This document shows, piece after piece, positions 62,864 to 64,000 of a stretch of DNA of 64,000 nt. Numbering within the stretch: the stretch's first letter is position 1; the number at the start of each line of letters is the position of its first letter. The stretch covers positions 21,165,133 to 21,229,132 of the forward strand of contig NC_089274.1 in NCBI RefSeq assembly GCF_963678975.1, read 5' to 3'. The position numbers and the translations under genes were made by a program. Below the pieces are notes generated by a model. That model did no database searches. It was not told the DNA's origin and worked only from the letters and a program-made list of their open reading frames with translations. The stretch comes from Dysidea avara. Its lineage: Eukaryota; Porifera; Demospongiae; Dictyoceratida; Dysideidae.

Positions 62864-64000
62864 ATGGATCAGCTTTCGCCACCAGAGGCATTGAACTTAG
62901 ACGGAACTATTGCTGACAACTGGAGACGATGGAAACAACGTTTCGGGATATTTTCCCTTGCTAGTGGACTATCTACAAAAGACGCGGGAATTCAAGCCGC
63001 AGCATTTCTTCACGTGGCCGGACCGGAGGCACTGGAAGTTTATAATACTTTCTCATGGCAAAATGCCGACGACAAGAACAAGGTGGATAAAATAATAGAA
63101 AAGTTTGATGAGTATTGCAACCCTCGCAAAAATATTACGTGGGAAAGACACAAGTTCAACACGCGAAACCAGCAACCAGGAGAAACCATTGATCAGTATG
63201 TAACAGATTTAAAAACAAAAGCTCAATCTTGTGAATTTGCCGAATTGAAGGATGGTCTGATTCGTGATCGGATTGTGTGTGGCATTATTTGCGATAAGAC
63301 CCGTGCGCGTCTATTAAAAGAAAGCGACTTAACTCTTCAGAAGGCCCTCGACATATGTAGAGCGAACGAAGCTACATCTACCCAATTGAAAACCATTAGT
63401 TCCAGTACTACCGGTAAAGAAACACACTATCAGGAAGTCCTTGCTGTTACAGCACGACGTCAAAGTCAAGAAGCAAACCCCAAACCTCGATGTGACCGAT
63501 GCGGAAATCAACACTATCGTCACCAGCCCTGTCCAGCACAAGGCGTAGAATGCTACAATTGTGGTCGTAGAAACCATTTTGCAAAGGTTTGTCGAAGTCG
63601 CACTGCTACAAAGTACCAAAAGAAAGTGCACAGTGTTACACATGAAGACTCCGATTCCCCTGACGACATGTTTATTGGTATGATACAATGTGCTACTTCA
63701 AAGTCACCCGATTGGAAAGTAACAATCCTCGTAAATCGCCAGAAAATGAGTTTTAAGATTGATACAGGTGCACAATGTAATGTCATCTCCAGACAGAAAT
63801 ACCTCCAACTAAGCTCAACCCCACTGCAAAAATCTCATGCAAGGCTAGTTGCCTTTGGTGGCCAACGACTCGACACATGTGGTAAGGTCACACTAAACTG
63901 CCAGCACAAAGGAAAATGTTACCCTGTGGTTTTTGAAGTGATTGACCAGAATGTTCCCAACATAGTAGGCTTGACGACTTGTATGGAACTGAATCTAGTG
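62864..64000 (+). CDS. Ty3/gypsy gag-protease polyprotein, 3' truncated by window edge
   Basis: The frame is open from ATG 62864 to the window end, 379 codons with no stop. Residues 1-200 resemble a retrotransposon gag (WRRWKQRF, then a domain with FDEYCNP and KFNTRNQQPGETIDQYV). Two zinc knuckles start at residues 210 and 230; the second, CYNCGRRNHFAKVC, is a canonical CX2CX4HX4C. An aspartic protease active site, IDTGAQCNVI, is at about 299. Reverse transcriptase should follow beyond the window. Gag packages the element RNA, and the protease matures the polyprotein. It begins 25 bp after the putative LTR end. The lack of any stop or frameshift suggests a young copy. It is a retrotransposon; no envelope gene is visible. 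Confidence 0.9.
   Translation, partial: MDQLSPPEALNLDGTIADNWRRWKQRFGIFSLASGLSTKDAGIQAAAFLHVAGPEALEVYNTFSWQNADDKNKVDKIIEKFDEYCNPRKNITWERHKFNTRNQQPGETIDQYVTDLKTKAQSCEFAELKDGLIRDRIVCGIICDKTRARLLKESDLTLQKALDICRANEATSTQLKTISSSTTGKETHYQEVLAVTARRQSQEANPKPRCDRCGNQHYRHQPCPAQGVECYNCGRRNHFAKVCRSRTATKYQKKVHSVTHEDSDSPDDMFIGMIQCATSKSPDWKVTILVNRQKMSFKIDTGAQCNVISRQKYLQLSSTPLQKSHARLVAFGGQRLDTCGKVTLNCQHKGKCYPVVFEVIDQNVPNIVGLTTCMELNLV

Noticed and set aside
63329..63786. Minus frames opposite the gypsy element
   Set aside because: Antisense shadows of the gag zinc-knuckle and protease region.

Overview
This is an intron-rich animal genome window and I read it as a sponge, most likely a demosponge. Coding is split by many 45-400 bp GT-AG introns. 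The protein set is metazoan and rich in cilium and centriole genes, and it includes a DEATH-ROC-COR type protein of a kind expanded in sponges and other early-branching animals. The taxon call is inference; the gene calls rest on reading splice junctions and on remembered family sequence, since no search could be run.

Layout. (1) 1-3498 (+): 3' part of a gene joining a RapZ-C-like motif, a WWE-like domain, a Nudix domain and a Ser/Thr-rich tail. (2) 3575-19571 (+): complete WDR90/POC16, 32 coding exons, in frame throughout, 1,788 residues, with a tRNA-Thr(AGT) gene in one intron. (3) 22223-23455 (-): single-exon GPANK1. (4) 23582-29158 (+): MOSMO in three exons, head to head with GPANK1 across 126 bp. 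(5) 30106-45886 (-): complete IFT140, 33 coding exons, 1,492 residues. (6) 51460-57537 (+): DEATH-ROC-COR protein. (7) 62756-64000 (+): 5' part of a Ty3/gypsy retrotransposon with open gag-protease, running off the window.

How the genes relate. WDR90 acts in centriole wall assembly, IFT140 is a core IFT-A subunit of retrograde ciliary transport, and MOSMO is a membrane regulator of Smoothened at the vertebrate cilium. Three of the six host genes are thus ciliary or centriolar. All three lie on the short arm of human chromosome 16, so the block may be a remnant of an ancestral linkage group.

Introns and intergenic DNA are packed with non-autonomous elements, many with readable target-site duplications (TSDs): hAT-like elements with 8-bp TSDs, a Mutator-like MITE family (TIR TAGTCTCG) with 9-bp TSDs, a three-copy palindromic family, a 2.9-kb element with about 550-bp inverted repeats inside MOSMO, and two candidate very short LTRs. 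A motif close to TGACTGCTCTATTAGAGTAT recurs at least fifteen times across otherwise unlike elements. No bacterial operon, CRISPR array or replication origin is present.
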